The notes below the pieces were generated by a model, which did no database searches, was not told the DNA's origin, and was given only the letters and a program-made list of their open reading frames with translations. The translations under genes were made by a program, and so were the position numbers. Shown here piece after piece: positions 8,977-19,172 of a stretch of DNA of 64,000 bases. Source of the stretch: Enterobacterales bacterium CwR94 (lineage in GTDB: Bacteria > Pseudomonadota > Gammaproteobacteria > Enterobacterales > Enterobacteriaceae); NCBI GenBank assembly GCA_002837195.1, contig KZ478062.1, positions 1 to 64,000 of the forward strand, given 5' to 3'. Every line of letters starts with the position of its first letter. Position 1 is the stretch's first letter.

Positions 8977-10328
8977 AAGGGTTATTGCACAGCCTGCGTG
9001 GACGCTTACTGCTGGGATTTACGCTTATCACCCAGATTTGTTGGGGCATCGCCGCGTTCGGTGCCTGGTATGAAACGCGGGATAAAATTAATGCGCTGTT
9101 TGATACGCAGCAAATGCTGTTTGCCAAGCGGCTTGCCAGCTTGCCCGCCAGCGCGCTTGAGGATGCCGCCGTTTCATTACCCAAAACCAAACGCATACTT
9201 AAAGACCATCGTGGCGAACAAGATGATGATGCGCTGGCCTTCGCGATTTTTTCCCCTGATGGCCAACGCCTGTTAGATGATGGCGAAAAAGGCCGCGATA
9301 TCCGTTTTAGCGATGAGCGTAACGGCTTTCGTAATCAACACCTTGGTGATGATGATGACCGCTGGCGCATCGTCTGGCTTAACAGTGAAAACAACGCATT
9401 TCGCGTTGCCGTCGGCCAGGAGTGGGATTATCGTGAGGATATGACCGGTGACATAGTATTCAGTAACTTACAGCCCTGGCTGTATGCCATGCCGCTGTTA
9501 TGGATACTGCTGTACGCCGTTATTACGCGTGAAATTGCACCGCTGAAAAAAATAACCCAGCAGTTGGGTCAGCGCCAACCCGATGAAACACGTCCCATGC
9601 TGACACCGCGTTTGCCGACGGAAGTCCAACCCATGGTGAAAGCCCTGAACCACCTGTTTGCCCGTACGGGTGAACAAATGCAACGCGAACGCCGCTTTAC
9701 CTCAGATGCTGCACATGAGTTGCGCAGCCCCCTGGCGGCATTGAAAGTGCAAACCGAGGTTGTCCAACTGGCAGCCAACAATCCAGACGTACGGCAACAT
9801 GCGCTGCAGCAATTAAACACCGGTATTGATCGTGCGACCCGGCTGGTCGATCAGTTACTGACGCTGTCTCGTCTGGATGACTCCCCCGCGGCATTAACGC
9901 AGGAAACCGTGGATCTGCACTCCCTTACTCAGCAGCAAATCGCCAGTCATTATCCAGCGGCTGAGCAGGCGGGCATTAGCCTGGCGCTCCACGCGGAAGA
10001 TAAGCCTATTATGCGGCAAGGCTATCCTTTGCTGTTGAGCTTGTTGCTGCGCAATCTGCTGGAAAATGCGCTGCGCTACTGTCCAGCCGGCAGCCAGATT
10101 GATGTCACGTTAACCCCTAGGGGTTGGGTTGTGGAGGATAATGGTCCCGGCGTCAGCGAAAGCGATCTTGCCCGTTTAGGAGAGCGTTTTTGGCGCCCTC
10201 CTGGCCAGGAGATGTCTGGCAGCGGACTGGGACTCTCCATTGTGCAGCAAATTGCCCAGTTGCACGGTATGCGTGTGCGTTTCGAACAGCGTAAGTGGGG
10301 CGGATTTAAGGTGATCGTGCAGGGTTAA
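8973..10328 (+). CDS. qseC: Sensor histidine kinase QseC
   Basis: A 451-residue membrane sensor kinase. Transmembrane segments lie near residues 12-32 and 165-185 and flank a periplasmic domain rich in acidic residues (GEQDDDA and GDDDDR stretches). A short HAMP-like region follows, then the phospho-acceptor H248 ([10 protein letters not shown]) and an ATPase domain with [17 protein letters not shown] and GSGLGLSIV motifs. It phosphorylates QseB. Family knowledge: QseC responds to catecholamines/AI-3 in E. coli; the acidic periplasmic loop would also fit metal sensing as in PmrB. The signal here is not established. Confidence 0.92.
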   Translation: MKGLLHSLRGRLLLGFTLITQICWGIAAFGAWYETRDKINALFDTQQMLFAKRLASLPASALEDAAVSLPKTKRILKDHRGEQDDDALAFAIFSPDGQRLLDDGEKGRDIRFSDERNGFRNQHLGDDDDRWRIVWLNSENNAFRVAVGQEWDYREDMTGDIVFSNLQPWLYAMPLLWILLYAVITREIAPLKKITQQLGQRQPDETRPMLTPRLPTEVQPMVKALNHLFARTGEQMQRERRFTSDAAHELRSPLAALKVQTEVVQLAANNPDVRQHALQQLNTGIDRATRLVDQLLTLSRLDDSPAALTQETVDLHSLTQQQIASHYPAAEQAGISLALHAEDKPIMRQGYPLLLSLLLRNLLENALRYCPAGSQIDVTLTPRGWVVEDNGPGVSESDLARLGERFWRPPGQEMSGSGLGLSIVQQIAQLHGMRVRFEQRKWGGFKVIVQG

Positions 10329-10346
10329 GCCCCCAAAAGGGGGCTT
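10327..10346. terminator. Bidirectional terminator between qseC and kup
   Basis: AAGCCCCC/GGGGGCTT with an AAAA loop forms an 8-bp stem between the convergent qseC and kup 3' ends. The qseC stop codon overlaps its left arm. Runs of T beyond the stem are short, but position and symmetry support termination for both genes. Confidence 0.75.
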
Positions 10347-10353
10347 CGTGGCG

Positions 10354-12225
10354 TTAAATCTCAATCTGCGTGCCCAGTTCAATTACCCTGTTGGGGGGGA
10401 TCTCAAACTGATCGGGGGCACGTAAGGCATTGCGTTGCATAGCCAGGAATAATTTGCCACGCAAGCGCAGATACCACGGGCGCTTCTCACCAATAATCAA
10501 TGATTCGTGCGACATAAAGAACGAGGTTTCTACCATGCGACAACTGAGTCCTTCCAGCCCACAACGGTGGAAAATCTCTTCCACATTCGGCGTTTCACGC
10601 CAGCCATAGCTGGCAACCACACGCCAGAATGTGGGTGACAGTTGTTCAATGGTGACGCGCTTCACGTTGTGTACATAGGGTGCATCCTCAGTACGCAACG
10701 TCAGTAACACCACGCGCTCATGCAACACTTTGTTGTGCTTGAGATTATGCAGCATGGCAAACGGGATAACGTTCATTGCCCGCGACATGTACACCGCTGT
10801 CCCGGAGACACGCACTGGAGGCGATTTCTCCAGTGACGCAATCATTGCCTCAAGGGAATTACCATGTTCATGCATACGTCGCAGCAGGCGAAAGCGCTCA
10901 CTTTTCCAGGTTGTCATGACGATCAGCATCATCAGTGCTAACAGCAGCGGCAGCCACCCGCCAGAGAAAAACTTAATCAGGTTGGCAGAGAACAGGGGAA
11001 TATCAATACACAGCAGGCCAACCATGATCAGCGCCACCAGCCAGCGGTTCCAGTGCCAGTTTTTAATGGCCACGGTGCAACACAGAATCGTGGTTAACAC
11101 CATGGTTCCGGTCACGGCAATCCCGTAGGCCGCCGCCAGGTTACTGGAGTGTTCGAAGCTAACAATCACAATAATCACGGATAAAAACAGCAACCAGTTG
11201 ATGACCGGCACGTAAATCTGCCCGGACTCCATTTCCGAGGTATAAATAATGCGCATGGGCGGTAAATACCCCAGACGCACGGCCTGACGCGTAAGTGAGA
11301 AGACGCCGGAAATCACCGCCTGTGAGGCAATCACCGTTGCCAGCGTGGCAAGGATCAACAGCGGGATTAATGCCCAGTCTGGGGCCAATAAGAAGAAGGG
11401 ATTTTTAATTGCTTCCGGGCTCGACAGCAGCAGCGCGCCTTGCCCAAAGTAGTTCAGCGCCAATGACGGCAGCACCACGGTGAACCAGGCAATTCGGATC
11501 GGGAATTTACCAAAGTGCCCCATATCGGCATACAAGGCCTCAACGCCAGTCATCGCCAGTACGACGGCACCCAGCGCAAAGAATGACACCTGCTTGTATT
11601 CAAGAAAGAAGTGGAAAGCCCAGTAAGGATTCAACGCCTGTAAGATCTCAGGATGCTGGATAATGCTGCGTGCACCCAGCACACCCAATGTAATGAACCA
11701 TACCAACATGACAGGCGCAAACAGCTTACCGACTAATCCCGTGCCATGTTTTTGAATAATAAACAGCAGTGTCAGTACCGCAATGGAGAGGGGCACGATG
11801 TAGGCATCCAGTGACGGTGCCGCAATCTCCAGCCCCTCAATGGCCGACATCACCGAAATAGCGGGGGTGATAACCACTTCACCATAGAAGAAACTGCCAC
11901 CGACCAAGCCCATAATCAGTAAGACAGAGGTCACCCGCGGCGACGTATTCCGCCCTGCCAACGACATCAGGGTTAAAATTCCCCCTTCGCCAGCGTTATC
12001 TGCACGCATGACATAACTGATGTATTTCAGTGACACCAAAATCACCAGTAACCAGAAAATCAGTGACAGGAAACCAAAAATAGCATCCCGTTCCACCCCA
12101 AAACCAAATTGCCCGGAAAGGCACTCGCGCAAGGTATACAACGGACTGGTACCAATATCGCCATACACAACACCAATTGCCGCAAGCGTCACTGCTGGCA
12201 AGGACTGCTTATGATTTGTACTCAT
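10354..12225 (-). CDS. kup: Low-affinity K+ transporter Kup (TrkD)
   Basis: A 623-residue KUP-family potassium:proton symporter with about twelve membrane segments in the first 440 residues and a cytoplasmic C-terminal domain. The diagnostic start [18 protein letters not shown] and the segment [18 protein letters not shown] match E. coli Kup (622 residues) almost throughout. It mediates constitutive K+ uptake, important at low pH and under osmotic stress. In E. coli kup lies beside rbsD; here ygiW-qseBC separate them. It diverges from ravA. Confidence 0.97.
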   Translation of the reverse strand: MSTNHKQSLPAVTLAAIGVVYGDIGTSPLYTLRECLSGQFGFGVERDAIFGFLSLIFWLLVILVSLKYISYVMRADNAGEGGILTLMSLAGRNTSPRVTSVLLIMGLVGGSFFYGEVVITPAISVMSAIEGLEIAAPSLDAYIVPLSIAVLTLLFIIQKHGTGLVGKLFAPVMLVWFITLGVLGARSIIQHPEILQALNPYWAFHFFLEYKQVSFFALGAVVLAMTGVEALYADMGHFGKFPIRIAWFTVVLPSLALNYFGQGALLLSSPEAIKNPFFLLAPDWALIPLLILATLATVIASQAVISGVFSLTRQAVRLGYLPPMRIIYTSEMESGQIYVPVINWLLFLSVIIVIVSFEHSSNLAAAYGIAVTGTMVLTTILCCTVAIKNWHWNRWLVALIMVGLLCIDIPLFSANLIKFFSGGWLPLLLALMMLIVMTTWKSERFRLLRRMHEHGNSLEAMIASLEKSPPVRVSGTAVYMSRAMNVIPFAMLHNLKHNKVLHERVVLLTLRTEDAPYVHNVKRVTIEQLSPTFWRVVASYGWRETPNVEEIFHRCGLEGLSCRMVETSFFMSHESLIIGEKRPWYLRLRGKLFLAMQRNALRAPDQFEIPPNRVIELGTQIEI

Positions 12226-12453
12226 AGCCTGATCTTATTTGTGCGAAGGCACCCAATTGCGCCCAGCAAACTCTTTTTTCGACGGCGCACAGTATGCACA
12301 AAAGCGAATCTATGCCCACCCTTAGGAAATATGTGGCAATAATTAAAGTCGCCATTTCACCGTTTGGCGATAAAAATACTGACGACGATTAACACTTTCA
12401 CGCATCATAGCCGCTATAAGTAACCGTCTTGATTTAAGGATGACAGAAAGATT
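12226..12453. promoter_or_regulatory. Divergent kup/ravA promoter region
   Basis: A 228-bp intergenic region holding the start signals for kup (leftward) and ravA (rightward). A TATAAG hexamer near 12414 is a plausible -10 element for ravA, without a clear -35 box, which would fit the sigma-S dependence reported for ravA-viaA in E. coli. I see no strong operator palindrome. Confidence 0.4.
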
Positions 12454-13947
12454 ATGGCTCACTCTCCGGGACTGGCAGAAAGAATTTCACGCCTCAGCAA
12501 TGCGTTAGAAAAAGGCTTATATGAGCGACACCACGCCATTCGCCTTTGCTTGCTGGCGGCGCTCAGTGGAGAGAGTGTCTTTTTACTCGGGCCACCGGGT
12601 ATCGCCAAAAGTCTGATTGCTCGTCGTTTAAAATACGCCTTCCAACACGCGCGCGCATTTGAATATTTGATGACGCGTTTTTCGACCCCAGAGGAAGTTT
12701 TCGGTCCACTGTCGATTCAGGCGCTTAAAGACGAAGGGCGTTATCAGCGTCTGACAAAAGGGTATTTGCCTGACGCTGAGATCGTCTTTCTGGATGAAAT
12801 CTGGAAAGCGGGGCCAGCCATTCTCAACACGCTGCTGACGGCCATCAATGAGCGGCGTTTTCGTAATGGCGACGATGAGCAAAAAATCCCTATGCGCCTG
12901 CTGGTGGCAGCCTCCAACGAGTTGCCTGAAGCAGACAGCGGCCTGGAAGCACTGTATGACCGTATGCTTATCCGCCTGTGGTTGGATAATGTTCACGAGA
13001 AGCAGAACTTCCGTAGCATGCTCACCCACCAGCAGGATGAGAATGCGAATCCCGTTCCCGATGCCCTGTGCGTCAGCGATGAAGAGTATGTGGAATGGCA
13101 ACAGGCGATCTTGAAAATCGGCCTGCCCGAGCCGGTGTTTGAATTGATTTATCAATTACGTCAGCAATTGGAAACCACCGCGGAAGCACCCTATATCTCT
13201 GACAGGCGCTGGAAAAAAGCCATCCATTTGTTGCAGGCCTGCGCCTTTTTCAGCGGCCGCGATGCCATTGCCCCGATTGACCTGATCCTGCTGAAAGATT
13301 GCCTGTGGCACGACGTTAATGCCATGAAACTGCTTGATGGCCTGATCGGTGATCTGATGACACAACAGGCCTGGCAGCAACAGCCATTACTGATCAAGCT
13401 CCAGCAGATTAGCGCACGCCGCCTGACACTCCAGCAACAACAGAGCCGCCAACAGGCCGTTAAACTGGAGAAACAGAGCGGCATGTTCAGCCGCAAGCCA
13501 CACTATGTGTTGCCTGAAACGCTGCAAGAGCCGCAACTGACGCTAATGCTGCAAAAAAGTTTGCTTCTGCATGAAATTCAGGTCACTCACGTGGTGATTG
13601 CCCGCGAGGCGCTGGAAAGCTGGCTACAGAAAGGCGGTGAGCTGCGCGGAAAACTCAACGGCATTGGGTTTGCGCTCTCCTTAGATATGCAGGTCGAAAG
13701 CGATGGCTGCATGGCACTGCGCGACGTGAGCTTGCAGGCCAGCCGACTGAGCTTGCCCGGTGTGGCTAACGGCGATATTCCGGCAGAGATTATTCAGGCT
13801 CTGGAGGATGTCGATACCCAATTGCGCGCGCAGCGTACCCTGTTCAGTCAGCATCAACGCTGTTTATTTATCAGTGACGACTGGCTGGCGCGGATTGAAA
13901 CCAGCCTGCAAGGCGTCGCAGAACAACTGAAACAGGCTCGCCAGTGA
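12454..13947 (+). CDS. ravA: MoxR-family AAA+ ATPase RavA
   Basis: A 497-residue MoxR AAA+ ATPase. Walker A is GPPGIAKS (46-53), Walker B is [10 protein letters not shown] (near 109-118), and an arginine finger/sensor region follows. The C-terminal LARA-type domain binds the lysine decarboxylase LdcI in E. coli. RavA works with ViaA as a chaperone-like pair linked to respiratory complexes, iron-sulfur proteins and aminoglycoside sensitivity. Length matches the 498-residue E. coli protein. The stop overlaps the viaA GTG start by 4 bp. Confidence 0.95.
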   Translation: MAHSPGLAERISRLSNALEKGLYERHHAIRLCLLAALSGESVFLLGPPGIAKSLIARRLKYAFQHARAFEYLMTRFSTPEEVFGPLSIQALKDEGRYQRLTKGYLPDAEIVFLDEIWKAGPAILNTLLTAINERRFRNGDDEQKIPMRLLVAASNELPEADSGLEALYDRMLIRLWLDNVHEKQNFRSMLTHQQDENANPVPDALCVSDEEYVEWQQAILKIGLPEPVFELIYQLRQQLETTAEAPYISDRRWKKAIHLLQACAFFSGRDAIAPIDLILLKDCLWHDVNAMKLLDGLIGDLMTQQAWQQQPLLIKLQQISARRLTLQQQQSRQQAVKLEKQSGMFSRKPHYVLPETLQEPQLTLMLQKSLLLHEIQVTHVVIAREALESWLQKGGELRGKLNGIGFALSLDMQVESDGCMALRDVSLQASRLSLPGVANGDIPAEIIQALEDVDTQLRAQRTLFSQHQRCLFISDDWLARIETSLQGVAEQLKQARQ

Positions 13948-15407
13948 TTTCGCTGGATACCCTCAGTGTGTATTTGGCGATCAGCGAAAGCGAACTGATC
14001 GAGGAACTGGTGCTGGTCCTGTTGGCCTCTCCTCAACTTGCGGTGTTCTTTGAAAAATTCCCCGCGCTTAAAAAAGCGCTGACACGCGATCTGCCGCGCT
14101 GGAAAGCCGAAATCATGGAGAAGATGAAGGGGACACCCGTGCCCCCAGCACTTGCCGATGAGTTTGGCCTCTTCCAGCAGGCCCAGCGCGCGCCCCTTAA
14201 CGCATTTACGGAGAGCCTGCCAGACTGGGTGCTGCAACTTGCTACGCTCGATTCGCCCTTCAGCACTGAAGCCGGTGAGTTGATGGCAAATGCAGACACG
14301 CAACAGGGCTACACCAGCGCCTTTCAGACGCTGTTTCTACAACGCTGGCGTTTAAGCCTGACACTGCAAACCCTCACGCTGAATCAGCAACTTCTTGAAG
14401 AAGAGCGCGAGAAATTACTGGCTGAACTCCAACAACGGCTGGCAATGAGTGGGCAATTAGCACCGGCGTTGACCGGTGAAAATGAAGCAGCAGCAGGACG
14501 ACTGTGGGATATGACGCGCGGCAGTCTCAGCCGTGGCGATTATCAGTTGATCGTGCAATACGGTGACTTTCTGGCGGGGCAGCCACAACTGATGAAGCTG
14601 GCTGAAGCGCTGGGGCGCAGTCGGGAAGCCAAAGCGGTTCTGAGTGAAGACGCCCCAATGGAGCCTTTCCACCAATGGGTTCGTGCACCGGATAATGTGC
14701 CAGAGGAAGTCAGTGGCCTGCACCAAAGTGACGATATCCTGCGCCTGTTGCCCCCGGAACTGGCCACCCTCGGTATGAGTGAGTTGGAACTGGAATTTTA
14801 TCGCCGGCTGGTGGAAAAGCGCCTGATGACGTATCGGCTACAAGGCGATGCCTGGCGAGAAAAGGTCGTCATGCGCCCCGTCACTCACCAACATCATGAC
14901 GAAGCGCCGCGTGGCCCCTTTATTGTGTGCGTTGATACCTCCGGCTCGATGGGCGGTTTTAACGAGCGCTGCGCCAAAGCCTTCTGTTTAGCGTTACTGC
15001 GTGTGGCAATGGCAGAAAACCGCCGTTGCTACATTATGCTGTTTGCTCACGATGTCATCGGCTATGAACTCACGGGTGACGAGGGGATCCAGGAGGCAAT
15101 ACGCTTTTTAAGTCAGCAATTTCGCGGCGGGACCGATCTGGCCGCCTGCTTAACACGGATTTGCGAGAAAATGTCTGGTCCAGCCTGGCAAGAGGCCGAT
15201 GCGGTGATTATCTCTGATTTTATCGCCCAACGGCTCCCCGATCCGCTGATAGCCACTATTCATCAGCAACAGTTGCAGCATCAACAGCGCTTCCATGCTG
15301 TTGCCATGTCCGATCATGGAAAACCGGCCATCATGCGTATTTTTGACCACATTTGGCGTTTTGATACCAGCCTGAAAAGCCGTCTGATGCGACGCTGGCG
15401 GCGTTAG
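13944..15407 (+). CDS. viaA: VWA-domain protein ViaA, partner of RavA
   Basis: A 487-residue protein starting at GTG (13944) inside the ravA stop codon, which gives [11 protein letters not shown]. The N-terminal half is a helical VWA-associated region. The C-terminal von Willebrand factor A domain has the MIDAS motif DTSGSMGG near residue 331 and the conserved GGTDL near 393. It stimulates RavA ATPase activity in E. coli. The 4-bp overlap indicates translational coupling. It is slightly longer than the 483-residue E. coli protein. Confidence 0.95.
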   Translation: MISLDTLSVYLAISESELIEELVLVLLASPQLAVFFEKFPALKKALTRDLPRWKAEIMEKMKGTPVPPALADEFGLFQQAQRAPLNAFTESLPDWVLQLATLDSPFSTEAGELMANADTQQGYTSAFQTLFLQRWRLSLTLQTLTLNQQLLEEEREKLLAELQQRLAMSGQLAPALTGENEAAAGRLWDMTRGSLSRGDYQLIVQYGDFLAGQPQLMKLAEALGRSREAKAVLSEDAPMEPFHQWVRAPDNVPEEVSGLHQSDDILRLLPPELATLGMSELELEFYRRLVEKRLMTYRLQGDAWREKVVMRPVTHQHHDEAPRGPFIVCVDTSGSMGGFNERCAKAFCLALLRVAMAENRRCYIMLFAHDVIGYELTGDEGIQEAIRFLSQQFRGGTDLAACLTRICEKMSGPAWQEADAVIISDFIAQRLPDPLIATIHQQQLQHQQRFHAVAMSDHGKPAIMRIFDHIWRFDTSLKSRLMRRWRR

Positions 15408-15468
15408 ACATATTTCAGAAAAGGTTATTTGCTATAGTGAGGAATCCGCCACACAGCAGGAGTTCCTC

Positions 15469-17610
15469 GTGACCGCATCAAATCAGACCGCGCATCAGCT
15501 CCCCCAGCCGACGCAAACATTATTACTCAGCGGCGGCAGCGTTGAAGCTAAGCGTGAGGAAATACTCACATACTTCAATCAAACCTGGCAGCTTTACGAG
15601 CGTCTGTTCGATTGCCTGAGCGATGAACGCGCCTACTTTACGAAAGCCATTCCTCTGCGCCATCCGCTGATCTTCTATTTGGGGCATACCGCCACCTTTT
15701 ATGTCAATAAGCTGATGGCAGCACGCCTGATGAACGAACGCATCGACGAAAACCTCGAAGCGATGCTGGCGATTGGCGTGGATGAGATGAGTTGGGACGA
15801 CCTCAATGATCAGCATTATCACTGGCCGTCCGTCGCCGCCGTGCGTGACTATCGTGGCAAAGTGCATCAGCACGTCACCGAATTAATCCGCACGCTGCCG
15901 CTTGAATTGCCCATCCAGTGGGATAGCCCGGCCTGGGTTATTTTAATGGGTATCGAGCATGAGCGAATTCATCTGGAAACCTCCAGCGTGTTGATACGCC
16001 AACTCCCGGTTGAGTGGGTAACACCGCAGGCGCATTGGCCACATTGCACACAAGCGCGATATCAACGTGAGTCAGTACCCACTAACAAGCTGATATCAAT
16101 GCCCGGCGGGCGCGTCACACAGGGCAAAGTGGACGACACTTACGGCTGGGATAATGAATACGGCGTACAGCACACGGAACTGGAGCCCTTTAAAGCCAGC
16201 CAAATGCTGGTCAGCCATGCTGAGTTTTATGATTTTATTGCCGCAGGCGGTTATCAACAGCAGCAATGGTGGGATGATGAAGGCTGGCGCTGGCGTAATT
16301 TTGCCGCTGCGGAGAAGCCGACATTTTGGGTTGGTGATATTGCCCACCCCGATCAGCTTAAACTGCGCCTGATGGCAGAAGAGATTGCGTTGCCCTGGGA
16401 CTGGCCTGTCGAAGTGAATCAGCTTGAAGCCGCCGCCTTCTGCCGCTGGAAAGCCGATCAAACGGGCAAATCCATCCAATTGCCGTGTGAGGCTGAATGG
16501 ATGCAGATGCGTGAGCAGGTGCCTGGCGATCAACCCACCTGGGCCGAAGCACCGGGCAATATTAATTTAGCGTTTTGGGCCTCTTCCTGCCCGGTAGACA
16601 GCTTTGCTCAGGGCGAGTTTTATGATGTGGTGGGTAACGTCTGGCAATGGACAACCACACCGATTAACGGCTTTGAAGGGTTTCGCGTCCACCCGCTGTA
16701 CGACGACTTTTCAACCCCAACGTTTGATGGCAAACACGCGATCATCAAAGGCGGTAGCTGGATCTCCACCGGCAATGAAGCATTGAAATCTTCACGCTAT
16801 GCCTTCCGTCGTCACTTTTTCCAGCATGCGGGTTTCCGCTATGTGGTTTCCCGTCATCAAGAAACCATGGCGTTAAATCCGTATGAAACCGACACCATGG
16901 TTTCACAATACCTGGATTTCCAATACGGCCCGGCTTACTTTGGTGTTCCGAACTATGCGGCTGCCCTGGTCGATATCGCCCTGCAAGCCACAGACAAACG
17001 GGGCCGCGCCATGGACATTGGCTGCGCGACGGGGCGTGCCAGTTTTGAACTTGCCCGCCACTTTAGTCATGTGGTGGGCATGGACTACTCCGCACGCTTT
17101 ATTGATGTGGCATTACAACTGACGCAGGGCGAAGACTTTCGCTACGTCACCCAGGAAGAGGGTGAGCTGGTGGAATACCATCAGGTGCGATTAAAAGACG
17201 TTGGGCTGGATAGCAAGCTCGCCAGAAAGATCGACTTTGTGCAGGGCGACGCCTGTAATCTCAAACCACAGCCCGAAGGCTTTGATCTGGTATTAGCCTC
17301 CAATCTTATCGATCGTTTACGTCAGCCAAAGCGCTTCTTACAAGACATCACGCGCATGATTAATCCAGGCGGCGTGCTGGTGCTCTCCTCGCCCTATACG
17401 TGGCTTGAAGCGTTCACTCCCAAAGAGAACTGGCTGGGTGGCATCCGTGAGAATGGTGAAGCCTTAACAACGCTACAAGCACTGCAGCGGTTGTTGGCAG
17501 CAGATTTCGAACCGGTTGGCGCGCCTCGCGATGTGCCTTTTGTGATCCGTGAAACCGCACGTAAATATCAACATACGCTGGCGCAGGTCACCGTCTGGCG
17601 CAAGCGTTAA
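15469..17610 (+). CDS. ovoA: Ovothiol synthase OvoA: 5-histidylcysteine sulfoxide synthase fused to methyltransferase
   Basis: A 713-residue bifunctional enzyme. The N-terminal DinB-like domain carries the iron-binding triad H73, H164 and H168 (HERIHLE). A formylglycine-generating/EgtB-type domain follows (about 205-465; GGSWISTGNEALKSSRYAFRR), then a class I SAM methyltransferase (about 480-712) with motif I DIGCATG (516-522). Knowledge: OvoA joins cysteine to the histidine imidazole ring with oxygen, and its C-terminal domain N-methylates the product to give ovothiol A; the Erwinia tasmaniensis enzyme was the first characterised. The GTG start is supported by AGGAG at 15458-15462. It occupies the site of asnA in E. 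coli. The OvoB lyase gene is not in the window. Confidence 0.93.
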   Translation: MTASNQTAHQLPQPTQTLLLSGGSVEAKREEILTYFNQTWQLYERLFDCLSDERAYFTKAIPLRHPLIFYLGHTATFYVNKLMAARLMNERIDENLEAMLAIGVDEMSWDDLNDQHYHWPSVAAVRDYRGKVHQHVTELIRTLPLELPIQWDSPAWVILMGIEHERIHLETSSVLIRQLPVEWVTPQAHWPHCTQARYQRESVPTNKLISMPGGRVTQGKVDDTYGWDNEYGVQHTELEPFKASQMLVSHAEFYDFIAAGGYQQQQWWDDEGWRWRNFAAAEKPTFWVGDIAHPDQLKLRLMAEEIALPWDWPVEVNQLEAAAFCRWKADQTGKSIQLPCEAEWMQMREQVPGDQPTWAEAPGNINLAFWASSCPVDSFAQGEFYDVVGNVWQWTTTPINGFEGFRVHPLYDDFSTPTFDGKHAIIKGGSWISTGNEALKSSRYAFRRHFFQHAGFRYVVSRHQETMALNPYETDTMVSQYLDFQYGPAYFGVPNYAAALVDIALQATDKRGRAMDIGCATGRASFELARHFSHVVGMDYSARFIDVALQLTQGEDFRYVTQEEGELVEYHQVRLKDVGLDSKLARKIDFVQGDACNLKPQPEGFDLVLASNLIDRLRQPKRFLQDITRMINPGGVLVLSSPYTWLEAFTPKENWLGGIRENGEALTTLQALQRLLAADFEPVGAPRDVPFVIRETARKYQHTLAQVTVWRKR

Positions 17611-17617
17611 TCCCTTC

Positions 17618-17645
17618 GGCGCGACGTCTGTCGCGCCCTTTTATT
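17618..17645 (+). terminator. Rho-independent terminator after ovoA
   Basis: The 8-bp stem GGCGCGAC/GTCGCGCC with a 4-nt loop (17618-17637) is followed by CTTTTATT. It lies 8 bp after the ovoA stop and isolates ovoA from asnC. Confidence 0.85.
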
Positions 17646-17711
17646 GCCTTTTGTTGTTGATTCATCCAAATTAGCCCCTGTTTATTGCACATTCGCTAAT
17701 GAGGAGCCGCT

Positions 17712-18173
17712 ATGGCAGAAAATTCCCCTATCGACGATCTCGATCGTGGCATTTTGAATGCCCTGCTGGACAACGCGCGTACCGCCTACGCTGAGCTGGC
17801 CAAACAATTTGCCGTCAGTCCCGGTACCATTCATGTTCGCGTCGAGAAGATGAAGCAGGCAGGCATTATCAAAGGTACGCAGGTCGCCATCGATCCCCGG
17901 CATCTGGGTTATGACGTCTGCTGCTTTATTGGCATCATTCTGAAAAGCGCCAAAGACTATCCTTCCGCACTCGCCCGCCTCAATGCGCTCGATGAAGTGG
18001 TGGAAGCCTATTACACCACGGGCCATTACAGCATTTTCATCAAGGTGATGTGCAAATCCATTGATGCCCTACAACAGGTGCTGATTAACAAGATCCAGAC
18101 CATTGATGAAATCCAGTCCACGGAAACCCTGATATCGCTGCAAAACCCCATTATGCGTACGATCAAACCTTAA
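17712..18173 (+). CDS. asnC: Lrp/AsnC-family transcriptional regulator AsnC
   Basis: A 153-residue Lrp/AsnC regulator. The N-terminal helix-turn-helix (ARTAYAELAKQFAVSPGTIHVRVEKM) is followed by a C-terminal RAM ligand-binding domain with YYTTGHYSIFIKVMC. It is nearly identical to E. coli AsnC, which responds to asparagine, activates the divergent asnA and affects mioC. Here asnA is absent and ovoA sits upstream in the same direction, so the regulator has lost its neighbouring target. It may still act on mioC or at oriC. Confidence 0.95.
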   Translation: MAENSPIDDLDRGILNALLDNARTAYAELAKQFAVSPGTIHVRVEKMKQAGIIKGTQVAIDPRHLGYDVCCFIGIILKSAKDYPSALARLNALDEVVEAYYTTGHYSIFIKVMCKSIDALQQVLINKIQTIDEIQSTETLISLQNPIMRTIKP

Positions 18174-18242
18174 CCGCTGAGGATAATGTTGTGCACTGCA
18201 GAATCCCTATGGTGCATGAGGATCCTGACGCAATACCCTTAC

Positions 18243-18251
18243 TTATTCACA
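18243..18251 (+). promoter_or_regulatory. DnaA box upstream of mioC
   Basis: TTATTCACA differs by one base from the strong DnaA box TTATCCACA and lies 62 bp upstream of mioC. In E. coli the mioC promoter also carries DnaA boxes and is repressed by DnaA, which links its transcription to the cell cycle. Confidence 0.65.
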
Positions 18252-18312
18252 GGTAGATCCAAGCTCTTACACAGCTTACAATGAGCAGCCTTTTTTATAG
18301 CTGGACAGGATC

Positions 18313-18753
18313 ATGGCTGATATCACCTTTATAAGTGGCAGTACGCTTGGCAGTGCAGAATACGTTGCAGAACACCTTGAAGAACATCTGCAAGAAAGCG
18401 GCTATACCACCGAAATGCTGCACGGCCCGGAATGGGAAGAGTTGACTGCCGAAGGGATTTGGATCGTCGTGACATCCACGCACGGTGCGGGTGAGTTGCC
18501 TGATAATCTCCAGCCATTGTATGACGCCATCGAAGAACAGCAGCCCGATCTCTCGGCGGTGCGCTATGGTGCCGTTGGGCTGGGCAATCATGAATACGAT
18601 CTTTTCTGTGGGGCTATCCGTAAATTTGATGCTTTGCTGCAAGCGCGTGGCGCTCAACGTATTGGCGATTCGCTTGAAATTGATGTGTTGCAGCATGAGA
18701 TCCCAGAAGACGCTGCCGGCGAATGGGTAGCAGAGTGGAAAGCCTTGATCTGA
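18313..18753 (+). CDS. mioC: Flavodoxin-like protein MioC
   Basis: A 146-residue flavodoxin-fold protein. The FMN phosphate loop SGSTLGSAEYVAE (residues 7-19) and the segments STHGAGELPDN and GLGNHEYDLFCGA resemble the short-chain flavodoxins. E. coli MioC (147 residues) binds FMN and supports biotin synthase in vitro. The gene lies directly beside oriC and reads into it, so its transcription can affect origin topology. Confidence 0.95.
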   Translation: MADITFISGSTLGSAEYVAEHLEEHLQESGYTTEMLHGPEWEELTAEGIWIVVTSTHGAGELPDNLQPLYDAIEEQQPDLSAVRYGAVGLGNHEYDLFCGAIRKFDALLQARGAQRIGDSLEIDVLQHEIPEDAAGEWVAEWKALI

Positions 18754-18799
18754 CCTTCAGATCTTCGATCATGATCACTTATTTACACTCTTTTGTGTA

Positions 18800-19085
18800 A
18801 ATACCAGTCAATCGGATGTGGATAACTCTGCTATTTCACAGTGGAAAAGCAGTAGTTATCCAAATAACAACCGCAGTACATTGTTTGACCTGTGAATAAC
18901 CCAGCATTTTGATCCCAGCTTATACGGATCGCGATCACCGATCACTCACAGGCTTTGATCCTCCCTAGCTTATTGATCAATAGACGTAAAAAGCACTTAT
19001 CCACCGGATCAAGCGATCCTAATAGAAGATCCAATAAAGAGATCTTTAAATAAAAAAGATCTTCTTTTTAATACGCCAGGATCCC
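18800..19085. other. oriC: Chromosomal replication origin oriC
   Basis: The region between mioC and mnmG matches the enteric oriC in mirror orientation. DnaA boxes are TGTGGATAA at 18817-18825 (R4-like, perfect), TTATCCAAA at 18856-18864, TGTGAATAA at 18891-18899 (R2-like) and TTATCCACC at 18997-19005 (R1-like, last base off consensus). The unwinding element beside mnmG has three AT-rich 13-mers of the GATCTnTTnTTTT type on the minus strand (19019-19031, 19032-19044, 19049-19061). GATC sites are dense, as required for SeqA/Dam control. The interval holds no gene. Confidence 0.96.
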
Positions 19086-19172
19086 GGTGCTTTCGTCCTG
19101 AGCTAAAGTTGAGTAGAATTCCCGCCCCGAACAGATTTTCTCTTTTTTCGCTCAACCGCGAGGTGCAGTCCC

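Noticed and set aside
12226-12453. Riboswitch or c-di-AMP element upstream of kup
   Set aside because: No conserved ydaO-like structure is recognisable and enteric kup genes are not known to carry one.
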